A stretch of DNA of 64,000 bases. Origin: Histoplasma ohiense (lineage: Eukaryota > Ascomycota > Eurotiomycetes > Onygenales > Ajellomycetaceae). Below, piece after piece: positions 10,304 to 21,595 of the stretch (its first letter is position 1; every line of letters starts with the position of its first letter). Both the position numbers and the translations under genes were made by a program. Under the pieces are notes generated by a model. It was not told the origin of the DNA. It was given only the letters and a program-made list of their open reading frames with translations, and made no database searches. The stretch spans positions 6,664,001 to 6,728,000 of the forward strand of contig JAEVHH010000002.1 in assembly GCA_017607445.1 (NCBI GenBank). Reading direction: 5' to 3'.

Positions 10304-12406
10304 ATGTCGGACGTTCAGAAAACAGAGGAAGTCCCTGCTGCCGCCCCAGCTCCCGCTACCGAATCCGCCAAGGACGGTTCTGCTGATGCTGCCCCCGCTG
10401 CTGAAACGCCCGCTGAGATCCCCGCCCCTGGAACAAGCAAAGCGGCCGCTGATGATTCTGCCGCTGCGGAAGATGCACCCAAGGAAGAATCTAATCCTGA
10501 GATCAAACCAGCTTCTGAAGGATTTCTTGGCTACAAGGCCCCAGGATTAGTCAAGTAAGTCTCTCTGGCATTGATCATACACTGCATCCTATATACATTA
10601 TACACAGTAGATCATTAGAACGGAAGAAAGCTGACAATTGGTAATTGTGAAAAGGGGTCTCCGTTTCTCCAAGCGATTCTGCTGGTTCAGTGACGATGCT
10701 GTTGAGATTAAGCAGCTCACCGCGTATTTCCAGAACGAGAAGCTGAGCGTCGCTCATCCTACTGCTGCGTGGGCCAGCCAGACCGGCAAGGGCCTGCTCT
10801 TCTTCGCTAAGCGTGCCGAGGACAAGGCTGCCCCTACTGGAATCATAAACTTAGCTGATATCTCAGACATTGCCAAGGAGTCTGCCAATGAGTTCCACTT
10901 CAAGTTGGGTGGGCACAAACATACTTTCCAGGCAGCTAACGGTGATGAGCGCACCTCCTGGATCGTGGCCCTCGAGGCCAAGGCTGCTGAGGCAAAGAAT
11001 GAGAAGGAAACCATCACGTCTAGTGATGGCTACAAGGCTGAGCTGGAGAAGATGAGTAAGTGATGGCCAATGTTTTCTCTGTTTCTTTTCTACTGGTGTA
11101 ATTACGTGCTAAATTTGTAACGCAGCCAAACCTCCAGTCGTCGCCGCTGCTGGCCCTAAGAAGAGCCTCGAGAAGAAGGAGTCTGCTTCCAAGGAGGGTG
11201 ACGAGGAATCGAAGGAGGAAGAAAAGAAGGAAGAGAAGTCAGAGCAAAAGGAGAAGAGCCGATCTCAGTCCCGGAAGCGGGCTAGCATTTTCGGAAGCTT
11301 CCTGGCTAAGAAGGACGAAGAGAAAAAGGAGGATAAGAAAGAGGAGAAAGCTGATGCCAAGGATAGTAAAAGTGATGAAGCAGTGGCCGCTGCCCCTGCT
11401 GCTGAGACCCCTGCTCCGGCTGAGTCTACTACTGAGGGTAAGCATGAACCGTTTGGAAGAACATTCAGATTAATATGGAACTAATTGGTTTTAGCCCCCG
11501 CTGCCACTGAAGAGCCCAAGGATGAGGAGAAGAAGGAAGCAAAACCTGAACCAGCTGTCGCCTCTAAAGCCAAGCGTGCCTCCATCTTCGGAAGTATTTT
11601 CCAGAAAGTCAGCAACCAGGAAAAGGCTGAGAAGGACGCCCCTCCTAAGAACACTGAGACTCCTGTCTCTAGCACTGCTCCTCAACTCGGAGACCCTGTC
11701 GATCCTTCTACTTCGGAGCCCATAAAACCCGAGAGCGTGACTGCTGCGGGAGAAGATTCTCAACCCGCCAAGGAGGCTGAGGAACCAGTTGTGTCGCCTA
11801 CTTCCACCAAGAGTGGTTTCCTTCAGTTCATCAAGAAAGAAATGAAACATGACGTACGTTTCACTATCTTCCCTGTGCAAATATTAATTTCCGTTTATTT
11901 CCGACTAACATGCACTTGGTTCATAGGACAAGAAGGAGGACAAGAAGGAGGCCGCCAAGCCTGAGGATAAGGCAGAAAAGAAATCGGAGGAGCCTGTCGC
12001 GGAACCTTCAACAACAGAAAGCACCACTACCCCCCCTGCTGCCAAAGAGAAGCGTCGCACCTCTTTCTTCGGCAACCTTGGCTCCAAGAAGGAAAAGAAG
12101 TCCGAGGCTGTCACCGATGGCGAGCAAGCTGCTGACGAAGACAAGGCCAAGTCCCCGACATCGTCTCCCCTCCCCAAATTTGGAGGCGTATTCCGCCGCG
12201 CCAGCAAGGCTGCCAAGAAGGAAAAGGAGCCTGCTGCTCCTTCAGAATCTGAGCCCATTCCCGAGGCCGCTGAGAAGCCTGAAGAGAAAAGCAATGACTC
12301 CACAACCGAACCCGCTGCAACTGTGAACGGCGCTGAGGCAGAAGGGAAGACTGATGCGGCTGCTCCAACAGCATCTTCTTCTCAACCCGTCCAAGCTGCC
12401 GCATGA
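10304..12406 (+). CDS. PH-domain protein, Meu6-like (five exons, 600 aa)
   Basis: Five exons join in frame: 10304-10554, 10655-11055, 11126-11437, 11495-11853 and 11927-12406, with GTAAGT, GTAAGT, GTAAGC and GTACGT donors and a CTGAC branch point in intron 1. The N-terminal 70 residues are Ala/Pro/Glu-rich. Residues about 75-215 form a pleckstrin-homology-like domain (GFLGYKAPGLVK..., then a strand pattern ending in DERTSWIVALEAKA). It resembles the fungal PH family that includes S. pombe Meu6. The rest is a Lys/Glu-rich, low-complexity tail with a repeated RASIFGS-type motif. A role at membranes through phosphoinositide binding is inferred from the PH fold. The exact function is unknown. No signal peptide is seen. 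Confidence 0.85.
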
Positions 12407-13782
12407 AGTGCAGGCGCCAGGACGAGCTTCGTTGAGATCGAGAAGTGGTGGGACCAGCGGTACTTGTCTAGTCCTGGCGTGTCACCTGCCTAATTGGATG
12501 ATCGTAGTCCCTGCCTCCCCTCCAATGACAACCACGGCAAAGAAAGAAAAATAACCCGGCGGGTTCCCCTCCCTCAGTTTTTCTTTTTTAACAAAAAAGG
12601 AATATGAAAAGCAACGAACGTGAAAAATGTCTCTATGATGGTGGGTGTGATGTGGAAAATGTCGTGCGCACCGCAAGTTGTAACCCTCCCCTCCTGCCAG
12701 CACCCGCCACTCTTAAGTCTCCGGTCTATTGACAATGTTTTATTTAATAAAGCTTGTTCGATATATAATTGTCGCTCATTTCCATCTATCATTATTACTA
12801 TTATTAGTTCTTTCTCCGGTGTGCACGCTACTGTAATATTTTGTTTTCTGGAAAAAAACCATACGAAAGAAACCAAAAAAATATTTGCGAGGTGGACGTG
12901 AATGATACCCCGATACCCAAGTCGTCTTTCTTCTCTCAGTTTTTATCCATGTCTTTGTTTTTCGTGTGTTCATTACATTTTTCATATTTTTCAAAATCCT
13001 TTTGCTCTTTTTGAATTGAACCACCTCTGCCCCATCCTCCCCAATTGTTGTTTTCTGGTGGGTGCTTTAATATATTTATTATCTTCGAATTTATAACGTA
13101 TCCAAATCTCATAGTTATCATCTGTAATTTCCAACAATCAATCGATGTATTCCAAAATACGAGTCGTCCGTGCTGTTGTACTAAAATATCACATTCCCCG
13201 GTAGATTTTTGCCTCTAGGGAAACAATTGCTACTGGGGGAATGGACATAGCGTTTGGTCTCGAAAACACCTGTCTGTGAGTGCTCTGATAAAAAATGTAA
13301 GGAGTGTTGGCATGGCGCTTTTGGTGGGATGGTAGATCTCGTTATTGTTGTTTGGTCGGAGCTAACTAACACAATCACCACCAGCGCCGTGGTGGTATAG
13401 AGGGTACGAATCACCCAATCCAATCCCCCCAACAGTATATACTGTGTTGGGGGGATTTACGTAAGCCTGCCTAGCTCCGCAAACCCTATTAAGGATTAAG
13501 CACAAAAAGGGTCCTCTCTAAAAGAAAAAAGGAGAATCAGATTTGCCTCCCCCCTTCCCCCCCTTCTTTTTATAACTAAAAACAATAGCTAATAAACAAA
13601 AGCTAAGCTCCAGCACAGAAGGCAGGAAGTAAGGAATATCTTGACCTTGGTGGAAGGAACAGGGTTGGCTGGGCTAATCCTAGCTGTCCCGCACTGAAAG
13701 CGCGGGCTGTATCCTCTTCCTCTTACTCAGATGGTCAAACAATAAACAATATAAATGGATCTCTTTTCTCCAAGCTTCCGAT
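12407..13782. other. Intergenic region with T-rich 3' flank and a hairpin
   Basis: No gene is seen. The first 500 bases are probably the 3'-untranslated region of the PH-domain gene (T-rich, AATAAA-like stretch near 12745). A perfect 13-bp inverted repeat lies at 13422-13457. C-rich and A-rich runs occur near 13510-13580. Confidence 0.6.
13422..13457. repeat. Perfect 13-bp inverted repeat (hairpin)
   Basis: Arms AATCCCCCCAACA (13422-13434) and TGTTGGGGGGATT (13445-13457) are exact reverse complements separated by ten bases that are themselves partly palindromic (gtatatac). It could fold as a cruciform or RNA stem-loop. It is not flanked by an obvious element. Confidence 0.85.
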
Positions 13783-15684
13783 ATGACTTCTCGTCGCAAA
13801 TCACGTCCTATGGCCGATCAGGGGCCAAAATCCCTTCCTGGTAAGTAGGTAATATCCTATATTGACTTCAACTACTGATGTAAAACTGGTGGTAGAACAA
13901 CCTGAGCGGGTGGAAAACCACGGACCAAGTCCCCTTCGAAGGAGTTTACGTCTTTTCAAGAAACTCCAAATTGAGGGAGACATTCCATCAGCTACTCACC
14001 AGGTTGGCAAAAGAAAAAATGTAATAATCACCTTGCTGCAAGACAAAACTAACACATGCCTTATTGGCAGTCCAACTCTCAGCGAATAAAACAGCCATCC
14101 CAGTATCCGGTCGATCGTGCTGCTAAAAGCCGGCAAACAAGGTCTCTGCAGCCGTTTGGATCTCCGATAATTGGGGAATGTTACAGCGATCCAGCTCCTA
14201 CGGTTTGTTTACCTATCATCGTTATGCAACGGCCAGAGGTTCTCACACTATCATAGGAAAATTTACCCCAATATCGTTCCTGCAAAAGATCATTCCAATA
14301 CGAGTGCATTCCTCAAGACTCCACGAAGCGACAGCGACACATTCAAGATCCATACGTTGAGTACTGGCTCAGCCACAGATATCAAGTATCAACAGCACCT
14401 TTAATACGAGACCCGATGGAGTATTTGCACGCGCGGCTGACAACTTCTTCCCTTCGCCGGACAAAATCAAGCACCGGCTTGGATGAACCAAGTGAAACTA
14501 GTTCACGTCCTAGGAACCCATACAGCCATAGGAACTTTGAGACTTTTCTTCAGACCAAGGGCAGCTTCATGCGCGATTATTCTGATGGTCTCAAAAACGA
14601 AAGCCTACATTTATGTCAAGAATTGCTACAAAACCACCTTATTATAATCCCTAGAAATACAGTGTTTGATGACAGCATATTTTCATCAGTATGCTCAAAA
14701 TTAGAAAGCAAAAATGAGATTGGGGTTGTACGAATTATAAGTGAACTTATTGTTCCTTCAGCTGATATCGCAATTTGTCGTGGCCATTTCAAATTTGAAC
14801 ACCTAGTTGTTAGCATAAATGAGGCTTGGAGTAACTCGGTCTCCCTTGATGCAGCCTCCATCACCACTGATCCGCCTTTGCAGTCTCAGCAACCTTTAAA
14901 ACCTCCCCCTATGCCGATCCTGAAGCCACCACAATTCCAGCTACCTCGGCCACATCCTGACTATGCTGTGGGATTCTCTTACGAGGCCTTTACTCAAGAG
15001 CAGTTGTCTAAACTAAGACCCTTTATCGGTGATATCAGTCAAACCTCTTTCTTTCTTGGTACAGCTGACATGTTCTTCCCATTTTTGACATCTGAAGTAA
15101 AGGGAAGGACATCACTTCATATTGCAGATCGCCAAAATGCACACAGCATGACGCTTGCAGTAAGAGGTGTTGTTGAGCTCTTTAGAATTGTCAAGCGTGA
15201 AAAGGAGCTGAATGGAGACATATTGGGGTTCTCAATCTCACATGATTCTTGCTCTGTGAGAATATATGGTCACTACCCTATCATCAATGGGAAGAGAGTT
15301 ACATATTATCGTCATGCACTACGCAAATTCGACTTCACTGAGTTGGATGGAAGAGACAGATGGGCCTCTTATAAATTTACGATGAAGGTCTACAATGATT
15401 GGGTGCCGTCTCACTTCCAGCGACTGTGTTCAGCAATTGATGTGATACCGCATGTGGACTTTGAGGTATCCCAGCAAACCGCGGAGCGGTCAGAAATATT
15501 GCAACAACCAGATGTATCGGAACTGAGCTTCTCAGAAACAACTCGGCCGTCACAGGAGGTTGAAGGCGTAGGCCTAGGTTCCAGCTTCACAACCCTGGGG
15601 GTAGACGATTCGGCTTCTCGAAATGCTGCCTCAGGTAACTCAAAGAGCCGTCAAGTGAACAAGCGGAAACGAGTTTTTTCATAA
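13783..15684 (+). CDS. DUF7924-like fungal protein, possible PD-(D/E)XK fold (580 aa)
   Basis: Four exons close in frame: 13783-13840, 13896-14020, 14071-14202 and 14257-15684. The N-terminus is basic (PLRRSLRLFKK). The middle carries a conserved QDPYVEYWLSHRYQ-type segment just before the long last exon. The C-terminal half (from about residue 265) matches my memory of the uncharacterised fungal DUF7924 family, with a PFLTSEVKG strand followed by ADRQNAHSM and a long alternating strand/helix region. D...ExK spacing around SEVK resembles a PD-(D/E)XK nuclease core, but this is inference. The C-terminus ends in KRKRVFS, a possible nuclear signal. The end of exon 2 is the least certain junction: GTTGGC is an alternative donor, also in frame. 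Function unknown. Confidence 0.78.
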
Positions 15685-16099
15685 TAGAAGCTTGAAAATT
15701 ATATGCGGCGTGTGCATACATGGTCCACCCGCGTCTTCGGTTAATTCGCCGGGTATCCGAGCAGGCGGTGACATGAGATGAATTTGTGCTTTCTCATATT
15801 TCTTTCTCACAATTCTCTCGCTCTCTCTCTTTCTCGGTAACGGTAACTAATGGCAACGCTGCTAGAATAACGCTGTATCTTATAGATTGTATTTTAATCA
15901 GAGCATAATACATATTCATTCTACTGTATACATACTGTTCTCTCTAATGCCTTGCAGCTCACAAGCACGCAGACTTCAGCCTCGGTGTGCATAATCTCCT
16001 TGCCCGCAGACCCAACCAAAAAGAAAAGAAAAGCCAGGGGGATCATCAGATACATACTTGAAACGATCGTGGTTGTTTCTTGTTATGGATCAATATATT

Positions 16100-16139
<40 letters not shown>

Positions 16140-16140
16140 G
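16100..16140. repeat. (TA)n(TG)n microsatellite
   Basis: A run of TA dinucleotides passes directly into TG dinucleotides, about 40 bases in all. It is a simple repeat in intergenic DNA and likely polymorphic in length. Confidence 0.9.
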
Positions 16141-16289
16141 ATATACGTAGATATAACATATATTGATATATGACTTCTTGCTCTCCGGTATTAGTATACA
16201 TATATGTTTCTCATGGGGATGGACTGGGGCTTGAAGCTGCGAAAAGACGAAAAATCATGGGGAAATAAGATGAATCAAACAGCAAAAGG

Positions 16290-16355
16290 AATAGGAGGAA
16301 TAGGAGGAGGAGGAGGAGGAGGAGGAGGAGGAGGAGGAGGAGGAGGAGGAGGAGA
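16290..16355. repeat. (GGA)n purine microsatellite
   Basis: About 19 GGA units with two early ATA interruptions. The strand is purine-only for about 55 bases and could form a triplex or G-rich structure. It would read as polyglycine, but no gene context supports coding. Confidence 0.9.
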
Positions 16356-17137
16356 AGAACTAAAAAGGGAAAGAAAAAGGTTGGATGATCTATCTATCAA
16401 CAGGTATCCTTTACATGTATTGTCTAACTTTGCTTTGCTTTGCTTCCCAAAAGAGAACGGAGAAAAAGGGAAAAAAGGGAAAAGGGAGAAAGAAAACCCG
16501 TCTAATATAAATTATTTGGTCTTTTGGGACATATGCTAGATCTTTTCGCTTTTCAGCTTTCACAGTGAGTTTCTCCCTGTCTGGGCCTCCGTTTCTTTCC
16601 TGTACAGTACGTGAGAAACAAGGTGGAAATGGATATGAAATGAAATGAAAATGGTGACTTATTTCAGGTTCTAAGTCGTGAGCCCGTGTCTCGTTTTTTT
16701 TTTTCCTTCTCCCTCTAACTCTGTTTTTTGCTTCCTCAAACAGAGGGCAGACGGGAGTGCTGGGCTAGGGAAAAAAAAAAGGGAATAAGTTAGGCGCTTG
16801 GCTGAGAATGCTTTCTTTGGTTATGATTGTCACGGTATTGTAAGAAGTATCCCGTCGGCTTTTGGACCCGGCTTTTCGAATTCTTTTCTGCTTTTTGCTC
16901 TTTTCTTTGTTTCCTTTCTGCAGGGCTATGTTATTGTAATGTACTAAAATCCTTGCCCTAGATGCTCGAAGTGTTTGGGGATAAGCTCAAAATGTCAACC
17001 AACAGCCAGTGTTAGATCGTATGTTATCCAACACTCATGGTTACCGTATTGTATGATTTCATTTCCGCGCTTCGAGGCCGCGTTGGATTGCTAGTTAATT
17101 TCGTAGGTTGGTTAGCTAACTGAGAATTGAACCTTGA

Positions 17138-20100
17138 TTAATCAATCTTACCATCGCAGGAAGTCTTCGCGTCTCCGAACAACATTCTTGTCTTGGGCAT
17201 GTAAAACATGGGATTAGGTACGTCGGCTATAAATAGGCAATCATAAAGTTGATTAGTTCAGACAAGGCCACTCATAAATTTTAGCGGTTTCGAACGATTT
17301 TTCTTCTTATTAAGAGCAGAAAGGAAAGATCATCTTCAGAAGAAATAGATATCAGGTAGAGGGTGAACTTACCGTATCCACTAGCCATGCCTCTTTTCAT
17401 GACGATGACCTCCTTGCTCTTCCACACATTTAGAACGGGCATACCAGCGATAGGGGAGCCAGGTTCTAGTGCGATTGGATTGACAGTGTCATTGGCACCA
17501 ATGACCAGCGTTACGTCAGTGTCATCGAAATCATCATTGATTTCATCCATCTCCAGTACGACTGGGAAAATTAAAATATGTCAGTATACAGGCGTTTTCC
17601 GGAGGTTGAAGGTGTCACTTACTATCGTATGGTACGGAGGCTTCCGCTAACAAAACATTACACTGTCCAGGCATTCTGCCAGCCACCGGGTGGATTGCGA
17701 ATCTGACTTTCACGCCCTTGGCTCGTAGCATTCGTGTGATCTCAGAAATTGCATACTGGGCTTTCGCGACAGCCATTCCGTAGCCGACAACCTGGCAGCC
17801 AGTCAGTCATGAGGAGGATGAAGTGTAGCAAGTAACAATTTCAGGTCATACAATTATAACACTTTCCGCATTGGCAAGAGAATCCACAGTCTCATCGATC
17901 GATGTTTTGGTAATTTGTCCTTCAATTTTGTGATCCGAGGCGGTTGGGGAAGATATACCACCAAATAGTACGTTGGTCAGAGATCTATTCATTGCAACAC
18001 ACTAGACAGTACCATATTAGCAAGGACGTGAGTAACAGAGCGCCGAAACGGAATAATTTACCATAATATATGACAAAATAGAACCGCTAACACCGATAAG
18101 TGATCCAACAGTAGTCAACAATGGGTTGTCGAGCATAAAGCCCTCCGCAACCAATGCAAATCCGGAATAAGCATTCAAAACAGTAATTACCACGGCTAAG
18201 GGCAAATAGTATTTCTAGTTAGCTGTCTTGGTATGAACGAAGTGCGACTTCCTCTCGGAATTTGAATGAAGCTTACGCATATCAGCACCGCCGATAGCGG
18301 CAGTTGTTGTATAGCCTTTCAAAAAGCTGAGTATTGTACTAGCACCTAGACATAACGCTGCTGTCATAGGAGCACCAGGGGCCATTGTGACAAACGCTCC
18401 CATCAAAGCAGCATTTCCTCCGAGGAGCGATGTGTTAATGACGTGCCGACCAGGTAAAATAGTAGGGCGTGACGATATCCGTCCCGCTAGTTTGAGGAAA
18501 GCAACGATTGAACCAGTAAACGTAACGCCACCTATGTATGGGTAATTAGCAATGCCTGCACGGAGGACATTTCGGGAAGTGGCGTATACCAATGACAACT
18601 CCCAAATATGCAGTGACAAGATGGAGCGTAGAAATATGCCCAATATCTAGCAGAACACTTCCAATGCTGGTAAGAACGGCCGCCAATCCGACAACGGAAT
18701 GTAATGCAGCAACAGTTTGTGGTAATCCAGTTGGTGTAATGCGACGGCCGATTAGTGCACCTAAATAATTAGAACTATGTTCTCCCTGATGTTTTATAAA
18801 GATCGGGGTTTTACAAGAAAGGAGTTACTCACCAAGAACGCTTCCAAACCCAGCAACTCCAACGAATTGCGCAAGAACTTCAGGGGAGAAGCCAACAGCA
18901 GCCAGGGATGCAAGCATCCCAGAAAGTACACCCAAAATACCTAACATATTGCCTCGCCGCGCAGTGGCCTGAGACGCAAGGCCAGAAAGGGAACCTAGAA
19001 TCGTTAGTTGATGATAACATCGCTGGAATAAATGAGCCTAAACATACTAATACACAGGATACTGCTAACTAGATATCCAGCTTGAACAAGGCCAGCCATA
19101 CCAGTGCTTGCGGCAGCGATAAAGCCTCCGCCAAACAACAGACCAGGGATGGCGTATAGCCAGGGATATTCAGGGGGGTCCGTCGGGCCTGATACTCCGT
19201 GATGTTGTTAGATGTGAACCACACAGCGAGGAGAGAGACGAAAAAAACTAGATGAGAGCCTACGTCTGAACATATCCAGCATTCGCTTGGTAATGACGAA
19301 ACCACCAGACACGTTTACAAATGCTAACAGGACCGACAATGCGCCAAGGGCCTGCGGAATTGTTTCGGGAACAAACCCCCCTCCCATGACAAATAAACCA
19401 CCGACGCCAACCATGCCTAGATTATGATATTCGTGAGCTACCGCTTTTCTTCTTCAAAGGGATCGAATAATTTACCTGAAATGGCGTTCGTTACACTCAT
19501 CAAGGGGGAGTGCAGAGCAGGAACTACTCCCCAGACCACACGATAGCCAATAAGTGAAGCAAGTCCAGCGGTAAAAACGTTGCTCATGAATAATGGGCCT
19601 GTGAATTTGCCGAGAGTTACTGCTAGGCCCATCCCACCAGCTACGGTGGCAACCTCCCGAGAGATCTTCTGGAACGGGGTCAGGGCTAGGGTGGCGCTCT
19701 CTTTGGAAAGATCAGCAGTTTTGGGAGTTGGAGCGGGCGGGGGAGCAGGTCGGGGAGCGGGAGGAAGGACTTCGCCATTCTCAGTAACAATCGAGCCACG
19801 GATAACCTCGTCTGTAGGGTCGACGCCGAACTTCTTTTCCTCGGGAGCCATGGAGAGAAGGAACTTCGTGATATTGTTGGAGTAAAGTGTGGACGATTGT
19901 GTTGGAAGTCGTGAAGGAAGATCCGTGTATCCTGAAAGAGGTCAGTAAACATCGACGGCGTAAACCAAGCATGAGACAAACCAATAACAGTAACGCCGTG
20001 TTCAACAGTTAATTGTCCGGGAATAGTCAGTTCGCAATTCCCGCCAGCTTCAGCGGCTAGATCAACAATCACAGAGCCTGGTTTCATTGCTGCTACCATC

Positions 20101-21595
20101 TGTGTTCTGAATTTTAGTAATGCTCTGTGTAGAATGTCCCATATAATCAAATGCGTACCTCTTTCTTGATCAACTTGGGGGCGGGCTTTCCGGGAATCAA
20201 GGCGGTTGTGATCACAATATCTACTTCTTTACACTGTTCCATGAACAACTTCATTTCAGCCTCCAAGAACTCTTTCGACATTTCCTTTGCGTAGCCACCA
20301 GTACCTGAGCCTTCTTCTTGGATGTCGACTTCAATGAACTCAGCACCAAGCGACTGTACTTGCTCACGTGCGGCAGATCGTGTATCAAAACCTCGTACAA
20401 TTGCCCCAAGACGACGGGCCTACATGCATAGTTAGATGGGTCACACGAGCCATTCATAATTGCGGAGGCAGACAGAATACGCACGGCACCGATAGCACTC
20501 AGACCAGCTACGCCAGCCCCAATAACGAGAACTTTACCAGGGGGAATCTATATCCCAAATTAGTTTTTAAATATACTTGAGTGTTTTGTACTGAGTCTGA
20601 TCGGTTATATACCTTTCTACAGCATTTGAATTGCGGATCATTAGCATCTCCATCTCTCAAACATCCCTTGCTGTTGGAAGCAGGGACTGGAAACAGGATT
20701 TTCACCACTTACCCAGCTGCCGTAACCTGACCTGGAAGAAAACGGCCGAAATGATTCGAAGCTTCGAGGACGGCTTTGTAGCCCGCGATGTTTGCCATCG
20801 AGCTAAGTAAACCGTGAGCACCAAAGCTTTTCTTATGTTGATTGGATGAGGGCTTCCCCTGATATACCTCAGAGCATCAAAAACCTGTGCGCGGGAGATG
20901 CGAGGGATCATATCCATCGCAAACGAAGTTACGCGGCGAGCAGCCAGCGAATTGACCAGTTCCTTATTCTGTGCGGGGTATAGAAACGAAATGAGAGTGC
21001 TCCCCTCGCGGAGAGCCGCCACCTCGTTGTTGTTGTTGGATCCTTTGAGCAAGGGCGCACGAACTTTCAGCAGGATGTCGCTATCCTGCCAAACGGCGGT
21101 CCGACCCACCAGCGTCGCGCCCGCTTTCTCATATGCTTCATCTGTAAACTTTGCTTGAGCACCCGCACCACGCTCAATCAGAACACGCCCAAATCCCTTC
21201 TTGAGCAAGAGAGCGGCGTTCTGCGGCGTCAGGGCGACGCGACGCTCGTTTGGGAAGGTCTCGAAGGGAATTCCAACGGTCAGAGCCGAGTAAGGAACAG
21301 ACGTTATCAAATTCGGCGGGGTGGTGGGTTTCTTTTGTTCCTCGCATCGTCGGGACCCAGCAGAGAATCGACGGATTTGGGTGGCTGCCAACAGACACAC
21401 CTCAGTTGTTAGTCGCGAACCCTGTATCTTGGATTCAAACCTGGAGTGAGTAAGGGTATCAGGGAAAGCTCCAAAAGTGCAATTGAACCAACCAGAAATC
21501 ACAGCGATCAAATGCTGAGAGAGCCTTGCCGACTCTGACCGGGCGCTCCCTCGGCAAGGCCGCAGAGCAGGACGCATGGTGAACGGCCAACTCAT
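17138..21595 (-). CDS. Mitochondrial NAD(P) transhydrogenase, alpha-beta fusion (many introns)
   Basis: A proton-translocating NAD(P) transhydrogenase of the inner mitochondrial membrane, which makes NADPH from NADH using the proton gradient. From the N-terminus: a probable transit peptide (Arg/Ser-rich), the alanine-dehydrogenase-like NAD domain starting TVGIPFETFPNERRVALTP, a GAGVAGLSAIG nucleotide-binding loop, a Pro-rich linker (PPAPRPAPPPAPTPK), four alpha-type membrane helices, about nine beta-subunit helices (GGADMPLAVV..., GLLFGGGFIA) and the NADP domain (VVGYGMAVAKAQ, RFAIHPVAGRMPGQ, VIGANDTVNP). I closed at least ten introns in frame, one of which requires a 4-nt microexon at 20613-20616. 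The first 60 residues and the last few (ending TSCDGKID at a TAA, 17138-17140) are less sure: the ATG could be 21595 or 21577, and a further 3' exon is possible. Confidence 0.88.
20613..20616 (-). other. Predicted 4-nt microexon (AAAG) of the transhydrogenase gene
   Basis: The exon ending at 20713 stops after two bases of a Gly codon (gct gg|gtaagt), while the next long exon (from 20547) must start in frame at ATT CCC CCT. Direct joining gives a frameshift and an early TAG. The tetranucleotide AAAG at 20616-20613 is preceded by CTGTAG and followed by GTATAT. Including it restores frame and gives ...AAG-K-IPPGKVLVIGAG, which matches the conserved AAG(K/R)(I/V)PP run of the family. Flanking introns would be 96 and 65 nt. 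Confidence 0.7.

Larger units (their letters stand above)
15685..17137. other. Intergenic region with microsatellites
   Basis: No gene is recognisable between the convergent DUF7924-like gene and the transhydrogenase gene. It contains a (TA)n(TG)n tract, a (GGA)n tract and several short A or T runs, consistent with 3' flanks of the two genes. Confidence 0.6.

Noticed and set aside
11491..12303. Long minus-strand frames opposite the PH-domain gene
   Set aside because: They are antisense shadows of the Lys/Glu/Ala-rich tail, whose codon bias leaves the opposite strand open.
16204..16539. Polyglycine-containing open frame
   Set aside because: Driven by the (GGA)n microsatellite; no gene context.
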